Below, piece after piece: positions 36,151 to 44,377 of a DNA stretch of 64,000 nucleotides. The DNA comes from an uncultured Latescibacterota bacterium (lineage in GTDB: Bacteria; Latescibacterota; UBA2968). The stretch spans positions 1,812,394 to 1,876,393 of the forward strand of contig OY282377.1 in assembly GCA_958295785.1 (NCBI GenBank), read 5' to 3'. A model generated the notes under the pieces. It was not told the origin of the DNA, did no database searches, and saw nothing but the letters and a program-made list of their open reading frames with translations. The position numbers and the translations under genes were made by a program. The first letter of the stretch is position 1; each line of letters begins with the position of its first letter.

Positions 36151-37089
36151 ATGCCTGAAGACAACGCCGTTGTCGATGATTTCATGCAACTGATCGGCGG
36201 TACGCCCCTGATTCGCTTAAACAGCATGGCGACAGGCGATATGGCCGAGGTCGTGGTCAAGATGGAGTCGCTAAACCCGGCCCGCACGGTCAAAGACCGC
36301 ATTGCCCTGTCGATGATCGACGCCGCAGAACGCGATGGTTGCCTAAAGCCGGGCATGACCATTGTCGAGCCGACCAGCGGCAACACGGGCATTGGTCTGG
36401 CGATGGTCGCAACCGCACGGGGGTATCGCCTGATTTTAACCATGCCCGATTCCATGAGCCGGGAGAGACGCGATTTGCTCGAAAGTTATGGCGCCGAGTT
36501 AATTTTGACACCGGGCGATTGGGATATGCCAGGCGCCGTGGCCGAAGCCGAGCGGATCGTGCAGGCGTCGCCCGAGACGACCTTTATGCCGCAGCAATTC
36601 AACAACCCTGCCAATGCAGAAATACACCGCCAAAGCACGGCGCGAGAAATTTTAGACGCGGTTGATGGACAACTCGATGCGTTTGTCGCAGGCGTGGGCA
36701 CGGGGGGCACCATTACGGGCGTGGGCGAGGTCTTAAAATCCGAATTGGACCATGTGCGCGTGGTCGCGGTTGAACCGGCCAAATCTCCGGTCCTGTCTGG
36801 CGGCGCGGCCGGGTTGCACGGCATTCAAGGCATTGGGGCGGGCTTTGTTCCCGATGTGCTCAACCGAGATGTTTTTGACGCCGTCGTGTGCGTGCGCGAT
36901 GAAGACGCCATTGAAACAGCGCGCAAATTGGGGCGCGAGGAAGGCATTTTGGCAGGCATATCCGCCGGGGCAAATGTGTTTGTCGCCCTGCAAATGGCCC
37001 GCGACCTGGGGCCGGGAAATCGGGTGCTAACGATAATTTGCGATTCGGGCGAGCGATATTTCAGCGTACCGGCGTTTTTAAAAGGATAG
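36151..37089 (+). CDS. cysK: Cysteine synthase (O-acetylserine sulfhydrylase-like)
   Basis: 312 residues from ATG 36151 with TTGAGG upstream. It is a PLP fold type II enzyme: IGGTPLIRLNS, the PLP-lysine segment NPARTVKDRIALSMI (Lys near 48), the substrate loop EPTSGNTGIGLAMVA, and the phosphate-binding GVGTGGTITGVGEVLK. The C-terminal SGAN and CDSGERYFSVPAFLKG are as in CysK/CysM. The usual PGGSVKDR is NPARTVKDR here, closer to CysM/cystathionine-synthase-like enzymes, so the preferred acceptor is uncertain. It is cytoplasmic and monocistronic in appearance. Confidence 0.9.
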   Translation: MPEDNAVVDDFMQLIGGTPLIRLNSMATGDMAEVVVKMESLNPARTVKDRIALSMIDAAERDGCLKPGMTIVEPTSGNTGIGLAMVATARGYRLILTMPDSMSRERRDLLESYGAELILTPGDWDMPGAVAEAERIVQASPETTFMPQQFNNPANAEIHRQSTAREILDAVDGQLDAFVAGVGTGGTITGVGEVLKSELDHVRVVAVEPAKSPVLSGGAAGLHGIQGIGAGFVPDVLNRDVFDAVVCVRDEDAIETARKLGREEGILAGISAGANVFVALQMARDLGPGNRVLTIICDSGERYFSVPAFLKG

Positions 37090-37136
37090 CGAGAACATCG
37101 CACGTACACGTTCCTGCCTACTCGCCTCTTTCATCT

Positions 37137-37505
37137 TATACCAATTTGATTTTTATTTGTCCGTATCCTGCCTCCCATCAGGGAGGAATGAGGAATGGGG
37201 AATAGACTTACGTAAAGCGTTTGGTTCTGCCTCCTTGTGGGTTGCCTTCGATGCGTTGGCTACGCCTGTGCCTACGGCGTGCGGCGACCTACTTTTTTTC
37301 AACAGCAAAAAAAAGGAGGCAAAAAATGCCGCTCTCAAACGCCGAGAGGCTGGCACAGCGCAAAGCGCTTCGTCGCACACACGACATGCGTTGGCCTGCG
37401 AGGTGGGTTGCAAAATGGATGTGGGTTGCGAGATGGCCTTGCGCGCTGTGCGCGATGGTTTTGTCGGATGGTCTTTTGGGATGGCCTTGTTGCGATTGCT
37501 TTTCG
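37137..37505 (+). mobile_element. MITE-like repeat family, copy C
   Basis: The intact left terminal repeat TTATACCAATTTGATTTTTA is followed by TTTGTCCGTATCCTGCCTCC and the core with TTTTTTTTCAACAGCAAAAA. It lacks the 28-bp hairpin insert. The right end fades near 37505. It fills most of the gene-free 37090-37676 interval. Confidence 0.85.
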
Positions 37506-37562
37506 CTCTTTGGGGGATGAGCGGGGACTGACCACTGACGCTGCCTTGCTTCTTATATCTTT

Positions 37563-37590
37563 GGGCGAGCACGGGGGCATCGCCCCTACG
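37563..37590. repeat. REP-like palindrome copy
   Basis: GGGCGAGCACGGGGGCATCG followed by CCCCTACG, the reverse orientation of the 34.56-kb copy. Confidence 0.7.
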
Positions 37591-37614
37591 TTCTTGCTTC
37601 TTGCCTTTCGCCTT

Positions 37615-37658
37615 TCATCCGCGTAATCTGCGTAATCCGTTTAATCCGCGATCCGCCT
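37615..37658 (-). repeat. GCGGATT heptamer array
   Basis: TTCATCCGCGTAATCTGCGT, AATCCGTTTAATCCGCGATC. It ends 12 bp before the Shine-Dalgarno of the fucosidase gene. Confidence 0.7.
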
Positions 37659-37676
37659 TTTCCACAGGAGATTCTC

Positions 37677-38717
37677 ATGAGCGATGTTCCCAACTATTTG
37701 AAAAATTATGCCGACCGTTACGCCGAGGATCCGCGTGCTGCGGCCTTGCAATGGTTTCGAGAGGCGCGTTACGGGTTGTTCTTGCACTACGGATTGTACT
37801 CGCTGGTGGGACGGCACGAGTGGGTGCAGTTGCGAGAACTTATCCCCGTTGCCGAATACGCAAAGCTGATGCATGATTTTACCGCCGAGCATTTCGATGC
37901 GGAGCGCATCGCGCAATTTGCCGTTGATTGCGAGATGAAGTACATCAACATCACCACGCGGCACCACGATTCGTTTTGCTTGTTTGAGACAGCGGAAACG
38001 GATTTTAACAGCGTCAACGCGCCGGCCGGCCGCGATTTGATCAAAGAACTGGCCGCAGCGTGTGATCGGCGCGGCTTGGGATTGTGCTTGTACTATTCCC
38101 ACGGGCGGGACTGGAAGCACCCGCACGCGCCCAACAACGACGAATGGGGCGGGCAAGCAAGGCCCAAATACGACCCGCCCGAACCGAGCTATGCCACGGG
38201 CGCGGCACACAATTTGCAAATTTATCTCGATTTTATGCGGGCGCAAATCACAGAACTGCTCTCGAATTACGGGCCTGTGGCGGCCATCTGGCTGGACGGA
38301 ATCGCCGTTCCCAACAGCGGGGACAAATCGAAATTTCAGTGTCAAGAACTCTACGATTACATCCACAGCATGCAACCCCAAGTGCTAATTTCCTACAAGC
38401 AGGGCCTGTTGGGCACGGAAGATTTTCAAGCACCCGAACACCGCGCTCTGAAAGAGATCACCAAGCCCATGGAAATTTGCACGACCATGTGTTCCGGGCC
38501 AGGGGGCAAAGGCGTGTCATGGGGCTATCTCGCCGAAGGCGGGCATCACAAAAACGCGGACGAGGTTTGGCAGACATTGGCGACCGCGAGGAAAAGCGGT
38601 TGCAATTTGTTGTTGAATACCGGCCCTCTGCCGGATGGATCGCTCGATGAATCAGATGTTCGGGTCTTGATGTCCATTGGCGAACGCATCAGGAAAGATG
38701 CGCGGACAGAAACGTAG
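37677..38717 (+). CDS. Glycoside hydrolase family 29 alpha-L-fucosidase-like protein
   Basis: 346 residues from ATG 37677 with CAGGAGATT upstream. GH29 landmarks are FREARYGLFLHYGLYSLVGR, KYINITTRHHDSFCLFETAE, DLIKELAAACDRRGLGLCLY and the nucleophile strand VAAIWLDGI (Asp near 207). NADEVWQTLATARKSGCNLL and LNTGPLPDG close the catalytic domain. GH29 enzymes release fucose from fucosylated glycans with retention. There is no signal peptide and no C-terminal beta-sandwich, so this is a minimal, probably cytoplasmic form acting on imported oligosaccharides. The gene is followed by a DUF6785-type membrane protein on the same strand. Confidence 0.9.
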   Translation: MSDVPNYLKNYADRYAEDPRAAALQWFREARYGLFLHYGLYSLVGRHEWVQLRELIPVAEYAKLMHDFTAEHFDAERIAQFAVDCEMKYINITTRHHDSFCLFETAETDFNSVNAPAGRDLIKELAAACDRRGLGLCLYYSHGRDWKHPHAPNNDEWGGQARPKYDPPEPSYATGAAHNLQIYLDFMRAQITELLSNYGPVAAIWLDGIAVPNSGDKSKFQCQELYDYIHSMQPQVLISYKQGLLGTEDFQAPEHRALKEITKPMEICTTMCSGPGGKGVSWGYLAEGGHHKNADEVWQTLATARKSGCNLLLNTGPLPDGSLDESDVRVLMSIGERIRKDARTET

Positions 38718-38759
38718 GGGCGCGGCCCCCGTGCTCGCCCGAAAAGGCAAGATACAAGG
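38713..38759 (+). repeat. REP-like palindrome copy
   Basis: CGTAGGGGCGCGGCCCCCGT followed by GCTCGCCCGAAAAGGCAAGA and TACAAGG. It overlaps the last bases of the fucosidase gene. Confidence 0.75.
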
Positions 38760-38807
38760 CAGAAGGACATCTCTCTTCCCCGTTGCGGGATACTGCGGAG
38801 CACGCGC

Positions 38808-40766
38808 ATGGCAAGTCATCCCCAAGGCATTCATCCCAATCTCGCGCCCCATGATCGGCGGTCGCCGTGGTGGGCCATTGCGACTGGTGTGTCGATCACG
38901 GTCGCCATAAACGCGGTCATCCCCTATACCCATCATTACATGCACACCATTTCACTGGTTGAAGGCATGATTCCGATGGGTATTTTGATGCCGTTTCTCG
39001 TGCTGATTTTTCTCGTCAATCCGGTGTTGCGCGCACTGGGGTGTGCGTTGCAGCCGTGGGAATTGATTTTCATTTTTGCGGTCGGGTACGCGAGCATGTC
39101 CATCAACGAATTGTTGGGCCGCGTGCTGGCGACTTATGCGGTGATGCACTACATGGCAACGCCTGAAAATCTGTGGGAAGAATACGTTTTCGGGCTGGTG
39201 CAACCCTATCTCGTGGTCGAAGGTGCCGAGGATCAACTGGCGTGGTTTTACGAGGGCCTGCCGCGCAATGCGGCCATTCCTTGGGCGATCTGGCTGCGGC
39301 CCACATTTTGGTGGCTGAGTTTTATCGCCGCGCTCGGCATTGGCTCTGTCGCGCTGGCAACGATTTTGCGCCGGCAATGGGTGGAGCAAGAGCGGTTGCC
39401 GTTTCCCTTTGCACAGGTGGCCGAGGAATTGGCCGAGACCGCAGGGCCGAATGGGTTTCCCAACTACATGAAGCAACCCTTGTTCTGGGCCGGTTTTGCC
39501 ATTCCGGCCGGGATTGTGCTGTGGTATATCATCGGCTATTTCGATCCCGGCTTTCCCGTGATTACCGTGGGGATTCAGAATTACAACATTTCGTTGGGAC
39601 GCTATGTGCCCTCCCTGCACGGGCGGCTCAACTTTTTGATCATCGGATTTGCGTATTTTACCGATTTGCAGGTTTTGTTTTCGATCTGGGTGTTCTGGGT
39701 GCTCACATGGCTTCAAATCGGCATGACCAATCGCATGGGCCTGGCCGAGGGCCTGGGGGAGTTCGCCGGGACGCGGCAACAGGCATTGGGCGGTTTTATC
39801 GTCTTTTGCCTGTGGGGATTGTGGATTGCGCGCTTCCACCTCAAGGCGGTTTTTCAACACGCATTTCGCAAGCCCAAAAACATGGACGATCAGAACGAGT
39901 TGATGTCTTACCGCGCGGCGGTGTTTGCGTTTTTGGCCTGTGCGTCGTTCGCGATGTTCTGGTTGTGCAAGGGCGGCATGACGCCGATTTGGGCCGCGGT
40001 GGTCACGGTGTTCTGGTTCGTGTTTTACACGGGATTTGCCAAAATTGTCGCCATGACCGGGCTGGTCTTCCTCGAATCCCCGAGCAGTCTGGGCACGGGC
40101 ATGATGGGGTTCGCCCCGCCCGATTCCTTGCCGCCCAACACAATTGCCGTGCGCCAACAAGTGGGCAGCCTGTATCAAAACGGCAAGGGTTTTACCATGC
40201 CCGCTGCCACGCACGCCGCGCGATTGGGCACTGCGCTGGGCTATCGCGTGCGCGTGTTGGGCATCGCGATTGTGGTTGCATTTGTGCTTTCGCTCATCGC
40301 CGCCGCCGCATCCACAATTTATCTGGGCTATCGGGACGGCGCGTTTAATTTTGGCTCGTACATGTTTCGCGTTGCGGCGCCGCGTTACTACGATGGCATC
40401 GTGTCGTCCATCCGCGACATTGGCAAAGAAACCCATTACGGCCTTCGCATGGGCTTTGCCGCCTTTGGCGCGTTGACAATGGGCATTTTGACCCTGTGCC
40501 AGTACCGATTTACGTGGTGGCCCCTGCATCCCATCGGTTTTACAGTGGTGACGTTCTATTCCGCCCGCACCGCGATTCTGTCCGTCTTTGTGACTTGGCT
40601 CGTCAAGTTGATCGTGCTCCGCCTGGGCGGCATCGCGCTCTACCGCAAGGCAAAACCCTTTTTTATCGGCATGATCGTGGGCTACACCCTGTCGCTCATC
40701 GCGAGCCTGATCGTCGATCTGATCTGGTTCCCCGGACAAGGGCACAATTTGTTTTGGGGGGATTGA
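38808..40766 (+). CDS. Polytopic membrane protein, DUF6785/DUF6784-type
   Basis: 652 residues from ATG 38808 with GCGGAG upstream. About 13-15 hydrophobic helices span the protein, for example ILMPFLVLIFLVNPVLRALG, LSFIAALGIGSVALATIL, AAVFAFLACASFAMFWLC and VVAFVLSLIAAAASTIYLGY. A cytoplasmic or external segment (about 430-490) has ESPSSLGTGMMGFAPPDSLP. This matches the DUF6785/DUF6784 integral membrane proteins seen beside sugar genes in Planctomycetes-like and related genomes; an oligopeptide-transporter-like fold has been suggested for comparable proteins. It follows the fucosidase by 90 bp, so a transport role for its products is plausible but unproven. Confidence 0.75.
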   Translation: MASHPQGIHPNLAPHDRRSPWWAIATGVSITVAINAVIPYTHHYMHTISLVEGMIPMGILMPFLVLIFLVNPVLRALGCALQPWELIFIFAVGYASMSINELLGRVLATYAVMHYMATPENLWEEYVFGLVQPYLVVEGAEDQLAWFYEGLPRNAAIPWAIWLRPTFWWLSFIAALGIGSVALATILRRQWVEQERLPFPFAQVAEELAETAGPNGFPNYMKQPLFWAGFAIPAGIVLWYIIGYFDPGFPVITVGIQNYNISLGRYVPSLHGRLNFLIIGFAYFTDLQVLFSIWVFWVLTWLQIGMTNRMGLAEGLGEFAGTRQQALGGFIVFCLWGLWIARFHLKAVFQHAFRKPKNMDDQNELMSYRAAVFAFLACASFAMFWLCKGGMTPIWAAVVTVFWFVFYTGFAKIVAMTGLVFLESPSSLGTGMMGFAPPDSLPPNTIAVRQQVGSLYQNGKGFTMPAATHAARLGTALGYRVRVLGIAIVVAFVLSLIAAAASTIYLGYRDGAFNFGSYMFRVAAPRYYDGIVSSIRDIGKETHYGLRMGFAAFGALTMGILTLCQYRFTWWPLHPIGFTVVTFYSARTAILSVFVTWLVKLIVLRLGGIALYRKAKPFFIGMIVGYTLSLIASLIVDLIWFPGQGHNLFWGD

Positions 40767-40820
40767 AGGCAGGGGTCAGGGGGCGGTGTAATCGAGTCCC
40801 CAGGCCCTTATTCCTCGCCT

Positions 40821-40858
40821 TCATCCGCGCAATCCGCGTCATCCGCAGATCGCCTTTT
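40821..40858 (-). repeat. GCGGATT heptamer array
   Basis: TTCATCCGCGCAATCCGCGT, CATCCGCAGATCGCC. It sits just ahead of the ssb promoter. Confidence 0.65.
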
Positions 40859-40864
40859 TGCACC

Positions 40865-40893
40865 TTGACAAATCCGACATGTAAAAGTATATT
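40865..40893 (+). promoter_or_regulatory. Sigma70-type promoter for ssb
   Basis: TTGACA at 40865-40870 and TATATT at 40888-40893, 17 bp apart, about 68 bp before the ssb start. Confidence 0.8.
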
Positions 40894-40961
40894 CGCAATA
40901 ATTCAACAGGGTCGTGCCATGATCCCTGAAACATTTTTCTACTATTCTAAGGAGGCCATAT

Positions 40962-41441
40962 ATGGCACGGGGAGTCAACAAAGTGATTTTGATCGGCAAT
41001 GCCGGTGCCGATCCCGAACTGCGATACACGCCAGGAGGTAGCGCAGTGTCGAATTTTAGCATCGCCACCAATGAAAGCTGGACCAATAGCAGTGGCGAAA
41101 GGCAAGAACGCACCGAGTGGCACCGCATTGTGGTGTGGGGGCGTTTGGCCGAAATTTGCAACCAGTATTTGCGAAAAGGCAGCAAGGTCTATATTGAAGG
41201 CAAGTTGCAAACGAGCAGTTGGGAAGGGCAAGATGGGGTGAAGCGCTATACCACCGAAGTGGTTGCACGCGATATGCAAATGCTCGATTCGCGCGGCGAT
41301 ATGGATGGCAACTTTGGCGGCGAGCCTCAGTCTCAGCAGGCAACACCTCAGCCACAGGCAGCATCGACGACTGCACAGGGACAGGGCGGTACCGAATCCG
41401 AACCTCCGCCTTATGCCGCAGACGACGACCTGCCATTTTAA
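40962..41441 (+). CDS. ssb: Single-stranded DNA-binding protein
   Basis: 159 residues from ATG 40962 with AAGGAGG upstream. The OB-fold domain occupies about 1-108 ([56 protein letters not shown]). A Gln/Ala/Pro/Ser-rich linker follows, and the acidic tip DDDLPF is the protein-interaction tail of bacterial SSB. It has its own strong promoter and a terminator, so it forms a single-gene unit. Confidence 0.96.
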   Translation: MARGVNKVILIGNAGADPELRYTPGGSAVSNFSIATNESWTNSSGERQERTEWHRIVVWGRLAEICNQYLRKGSKVYIEGKLQTSSWEGQDGVKRYTTEVVARDMQMLDSRGDMDGNFGGEPQSQQATPQPQAASTTAQGQGGTESEPPPYAADDDLPF

Positions 41442-41492
41442 CGGTTCTGTCTGCCGATGCAACAACCATGTGCTGGCCTTGATTCAGCAAAA

Positions 41493-41522
41493 GCCCGCGG
41501 GTTTTTTCGAGCCTGCGGGCTT
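41493..41522 (+). terminator. Terminator after ssb
   Basis: AGCCCGCGGG (41493-41502) pairs with CCTGCGGGCT (41513-41522), ten pairs including one G-T, around a TTTTTTCGAG loop. The following T tract is weak. Confidence 0.75.
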
Positions 41523-41687
41523 TGCTATTTCGGGACGATGAGACGTTTTTGCACTACAGAGGCCGCGCCTCTACCCGCCTATCAAAACAACTTGAGCACA
41601 TGCCTCTCATCCGCATTCATCAGCGGTTGCTTTCCAAACCATTTTTTTTATATTCGAAAAAATGATACCACACTTCTGGAGGCATCT

Positions 41688-42674
41688 ATGGGATTGGAAC
41701 AGGCGTTGAAACTCACGTACAAAGGCGAGCCCTTGGGCCGGTCGCTGGACGATTTTGGCGGCTTGAGGATATCCAATGACGCGCTTCGTAATCGCGGCGA
41801 ACTCGCGCGGCGAATGGCAGGGGATGGCTATTTGTTTTTAAAGAATTTTTTGAACAAAGACGAGGTGCGAGCGGCGCGCCAAGAGGTGATGAACCGGCTG
41901 ATGGGCGCGGGCGTTTTGGACAAACGGTATCCGGCGATTGACGGCATCGCGGCCTCAAAGCGAGACATTGACGGACGCGCCACGGGTTCGTTTATGCCGT
42001 TGCTCGCGCGCAGTAATCCGCCCTTGGACAAAGTGATTCACGAAGGGCCTATTATGGCGTTTTTTGAATTTTTCTTGGGCGGCCCTGCGCGCTATTTTGA
42101 CTATACGTGGTTTCGGGCCAAACGGCCCGGATTGAACACCGCCACAACGCCGCATTGCGATATCGTCTATATGGGACGCGGAACAAAAGACCTCTATACC
42201 GCATGGATTCCCTACGGCGATGTGCCCTACCACATGGGCGGCCTGATGCTCCTTGAAAATTCGCACACCTTGCGCGATCTAAAAGCGGGCTACGGATCGA
42301 CAGATGTGGATTTGTATTGCGAAAACCAAGGCGATGCCAAAGCCATTGTGAAACGCGCCCGCGCCGAAGGGCGAAATTTGACCGATGAAGAGCGGGCCAA
42401 TGTGAACTGGAATTCGAGTGGTGCTTATTCCTCTGATGCGATAGCCACGCGCAAAGAACTGGGGGGTCGCTGGTTGGTATCGGAATACGAGATGGGCGAT
42501 TTGCTGCTGTTTTCAATGTACACCCTGCACGCGAGTTCCGACAACCACTCCAACCAGTATCGAATTTCATCCGATACGCGCTACCAACGCACGTCAGAAC
42601 CCGCAGACGAACGCTGGATTGGCAACGACCCACCCGCCCATGGCATTCGCGCAAAGCGCGGGATGGTGTGTTGA
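41688..42674 (+). CDS. Phytanoyl-CoA dioxygenase (PhyH)-family protein
   Basis: 328 residues from ATG 41688 with TGGAGG upstream. The iron-binding facial triad is visible as HCD in TPHCDIVYMG (His156, Asp158) and His281 in TLHASSDN, with a 2-oxoglutarate-binding Arg in YRISSDTRYQR. MAGDGYLFLKNFLNKDEV is the typical N-terminal helix. PhyH-family enzymes are Fe(II)/2-oxoglutarate-dependent oxygenases; the substrate of bacterial paralogs is mostly unknown. The gene stands alone between ssb and the IS composite. Its 3' flank at 42711 already contains an IS-end remnant. Confidence 0.88.
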   Translation: MGLEQALKLTYKGEPLGRSLDDFGGLRISNDALRNRGELARRMAGDGYLFLKNFLNKDEVRAARQEVMNRLMGAGVLDKRYPAIDGIAASKRDIDGRATGSFMPLLARSNPPLDKVIHEGPIMAFFEFFLGGPARYFDYTWFRAKRPGLNTATTPHCDIVYMGRGTKDLYTAWIPYGDVPYHMGGLMLLENSHTLRDLKAGYGSTDVDLYCENQGDAKAIVKRARAEGRNLTDEERANVNWNSSGAYSSDAIATRKELGGRWLVSEYEMGDLLLFSMYTLHASSDNHSNQYRISSDTRYQRTSEPADERWIGNDPPAHGIRAKRGMVC

Positions 42675-42710
42675 TGATACATCCTTTGGAGCATACCCAA
42701 AAATGACTTT

Positions 42711-42735
42711 GTTAGGGCTTCTTAGAGTCCCTAAC
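42711..42735. repeat. Abutting IS5-like ends
   Basis: GTTAGGGCTTC TTA GAGTCCCTAAC: a right-end sequence of the IS5-like element followed by TTA and a left end. GTTAGGGCTTCTTAGAG recurs at the outer right junction (50384-50400). Confidence 0.6.
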
Positions 42736-42836
42736 AGAAAGCGTTGCCATGGCTTTGTGAGAGGCCGCCTTTGAGGCGTACCTGCGGGTGTTCACTCCTC
42801 TGTTTCAGACGCTTGATTTCTTTATGTTAGGGCTTC
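42725..42836 (+). mobile_element. 112-bp internally deleted IS5-like element (MITE), copy 1
   Basis: It begins GAGTCCCTAACAGAAAGCGT like the full element and ends with TTGATTTCTTTATGTTAGGG plus CTTC. The middle (about 810 bp including the transposase) is missing. It could be mobilised in trans. Confidence 0.8.
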
Positions 42837-42841
42837 TAAGA

Positions 42842-42967
42842 GGAGGACGCCATGCCCCATTGCTCGTATTCCATGCGCTAGGACAAAAGACGATAGACTA
42901 TCGCTTTATCACAAAATTTTTGGAGCAGACAGAGCGATTGTCGGGATGGCTTCCTTCTACCCTATAG
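42842..42967 (+). pseudogene. Unidentified ORF tail inside IS composite, copy 1
   Basis: An open frame ending at TAG 42965-42967 reads PLLVFHALGQKTIDYRFITK and then FLEQTERLSGWLPSTL. It has no start codon in frame and is cut by the MITE end. The identical segment sits in the second composite. It may be the C-terminus of another transposase; I cannot name it. The rest of the 42837-43093 spacer has no feature. Confidence 0.35.
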
Positions 42968-43093
42968 GAAAAAAACGACCGAAAAATCGAAAATATACAG
43001 ACTTTACTGCTTTTTTTTTCTGACAGGCCCCTCCCGATCCTGCCCGTCAGAAAATCCAAAACGCAATGAATATAACATCTACCATGCTATTTA

Positions 43094-44014
43094 GAGTCCC
43101 TAACAAAAAGCGTTGCCATGGCTTTGTGAGAGGCCGCTTTTCTTCTCAGCCCAACCCTTACAACGTCCATGCCCGGCATCTGCAACCGGGCGAGGAGGGA
43201 CAAATGACCAACCCCCTCGTGAGCGATGCACTCTGGGAAAAGGCCCCCCCTTTTGCCGGTTCCCAAGCCTGGACGGTTCCGCTTTCCCGGCCGTAAGCGC
43301 ATTGACGACCGCAAGGCATTGACCGGCATTCTATTCGTCCTGAAGAGCGGCATCCCATGGGATCAGTTGCCCCAAGAGATGGGGTGTGGTTCCGGGATGA
43401 CCTGCTGGCGTCGTCTGAAGGCATGGCATGACGCAGGCGTGTGGGATCGGCTTCATCATCTGCTGTTGTCCAAACTGCGAGCGGCCGACGGCCTGGCCGG
43501 GTCTCGTGCCTGCGTGGACAGCGCCTGCGTGCGGTAGGCACTGGGGGGAAAACCCGGCCCCAATCCCACAGACCGCCGCAAGCCCGGGCGTAAGCATCAT
43601 GGGATCACCGATGCCAACGGGGTGCCTTTGGCCGCGATTGTGCCCGGGGCGAACCGGCCAGATGTGACGCAATTGTTGCCCTTGGTGGACGCCGTGCCTG
43701 CGGTCAGGGGCAAACGCGGTCGTTCGCGTCGCAGACCCCAACGGCTGTATGCAGACCGTGCCTATGACTCGAAGGCATGCCGGAAGGCCCTGCGTGCATG
43801 CCACATCTGGCCGGTGATCGCCCGGCGGGGTGCAGAGCATGGCAGCGGGTTGGGCGTGTACCGGTGGGTCGTTGAGCGGACGCTGGCCTGGCTCCGGCAG
43901 TTTGGCAGCCTGCGGGTGCGCCACGAACGCAGAGCGGACATCCATGCGGCGTTCCTCTCCATCGGCTGTTCACTCCTCTGTTTCAGATGCTTGATTTCTT
44001 TATGTTAGGGCTTC
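43094..44014 (+). mobile_element. IS5-like element, copy 1
   Basis: The 921-bp element begins GAGTCCCTAACAAAAAG and ends TATGTTAGGGCTTC. The terminal inverted repeats GA(A/G)(G/T)CCCTAACA(A/T)AAAG are nearly perfect. It is flanked by TTA on the left and TAA on the right. Size, one transposase and TNA-type targets fit the IS427/IS1031 groups of IS5. Confidence 0.85.
43204..44008 (+). pseudogene. IS5-family transposase, frameshifted (copy 1)
   Basis: It starts MTNPLVSDALWEKAPPF and loses frame at a C7 tract near 43243. The body continues in another frame (KRIDDRKALTGILFVLKSGI, RACVDSAC) to a stop at 43535, caused by a 4-bp deletion. It resumes from GGKPGPNPTDRRKPGRKHH to LISLC. Catalytic Asp (CVDSA), Asp (RAYDSKA) and Glu (WVVERTLAW) codons survive. 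By comparison with the 62.9-kb copy there are at least two inactivating lesions. Confidence 0.88.
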
Positions 44015-44169
44015 TAAGTCTTTTCGCTGGCTTATTGGCCTCATGTTTATCGCATGGGTTTCAACGATTACCACGATCTTGCTGAATGTCGATTGACCAC
44101 CCGCCAAAAAGCCATCCACAGATGGGAACCGGGGCCGAATTTGACCCCGGTCTTCTTTGTGTTAAAAAG

Positions 44170-44222
44170 GCGGATCGCGGATGAAACAGATTGCGCGGAT
44201 TGCGCGGATTGCGCGGATGAAA
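44170..44222 (+). repeat. GCGGATT heptamer array
   Basis: GGCGGATCGCGGATGAAACA, GATTGCGCGGATTGCGCGGA, TTGCGCGGATGAAAGG: four to five units, some perfect tandem. More units lie at 44251-44275 and, inverted, at 44322-44360 directly before the Shine-Dalgarno of the next gene. Nothing else is seen between 44015 and 44377. Confidence 0.7.
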
Positions 44223-44321
44223 GGCGAAAGGCAAAAGCAACCCCAGAAGAACGCAGATGAACGCGGATTGGAGTTTGCAGGTAGAGCGGCGGATGTAGCA
44301 GGTGGGAAGGCCGTAGCGAGG

Positions 44322-44360
44322 TAATCCGCGTCATCCTTTAATCCGTTTAATCCGCGATTC
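44322..44360 (-). repeat. GCGGATT heptamer array, inverted
   Basis: TAATCCGCGTCATCCTTTAA, TCCGTTTAATCCGCGATTC, in inverse orientation to the array at 44170. The two could pair in single-stranded form around 100 bp of spacer. Confidence 0.65.
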
Positions 44361-44377
44361 AGACAAAGGAGACAGCC

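Noticed and set aside
37157-37531. 124-codon frame in MITE copy C as a gene
   Set aside because: Related frames in other copies are broken at A-runs and lack consistent ribosome-binding sites; kept only as a hypothesis in the findings.
38952-40745. 597-codon antisense frame over the DUF6785-type gene
   Set aside because: Shadow of a GC-rich coding strand; product is Gln/His/Arg-rich with no family features, and the sense frame has a membrane-protein pattern and a Shine-Dalgarno.
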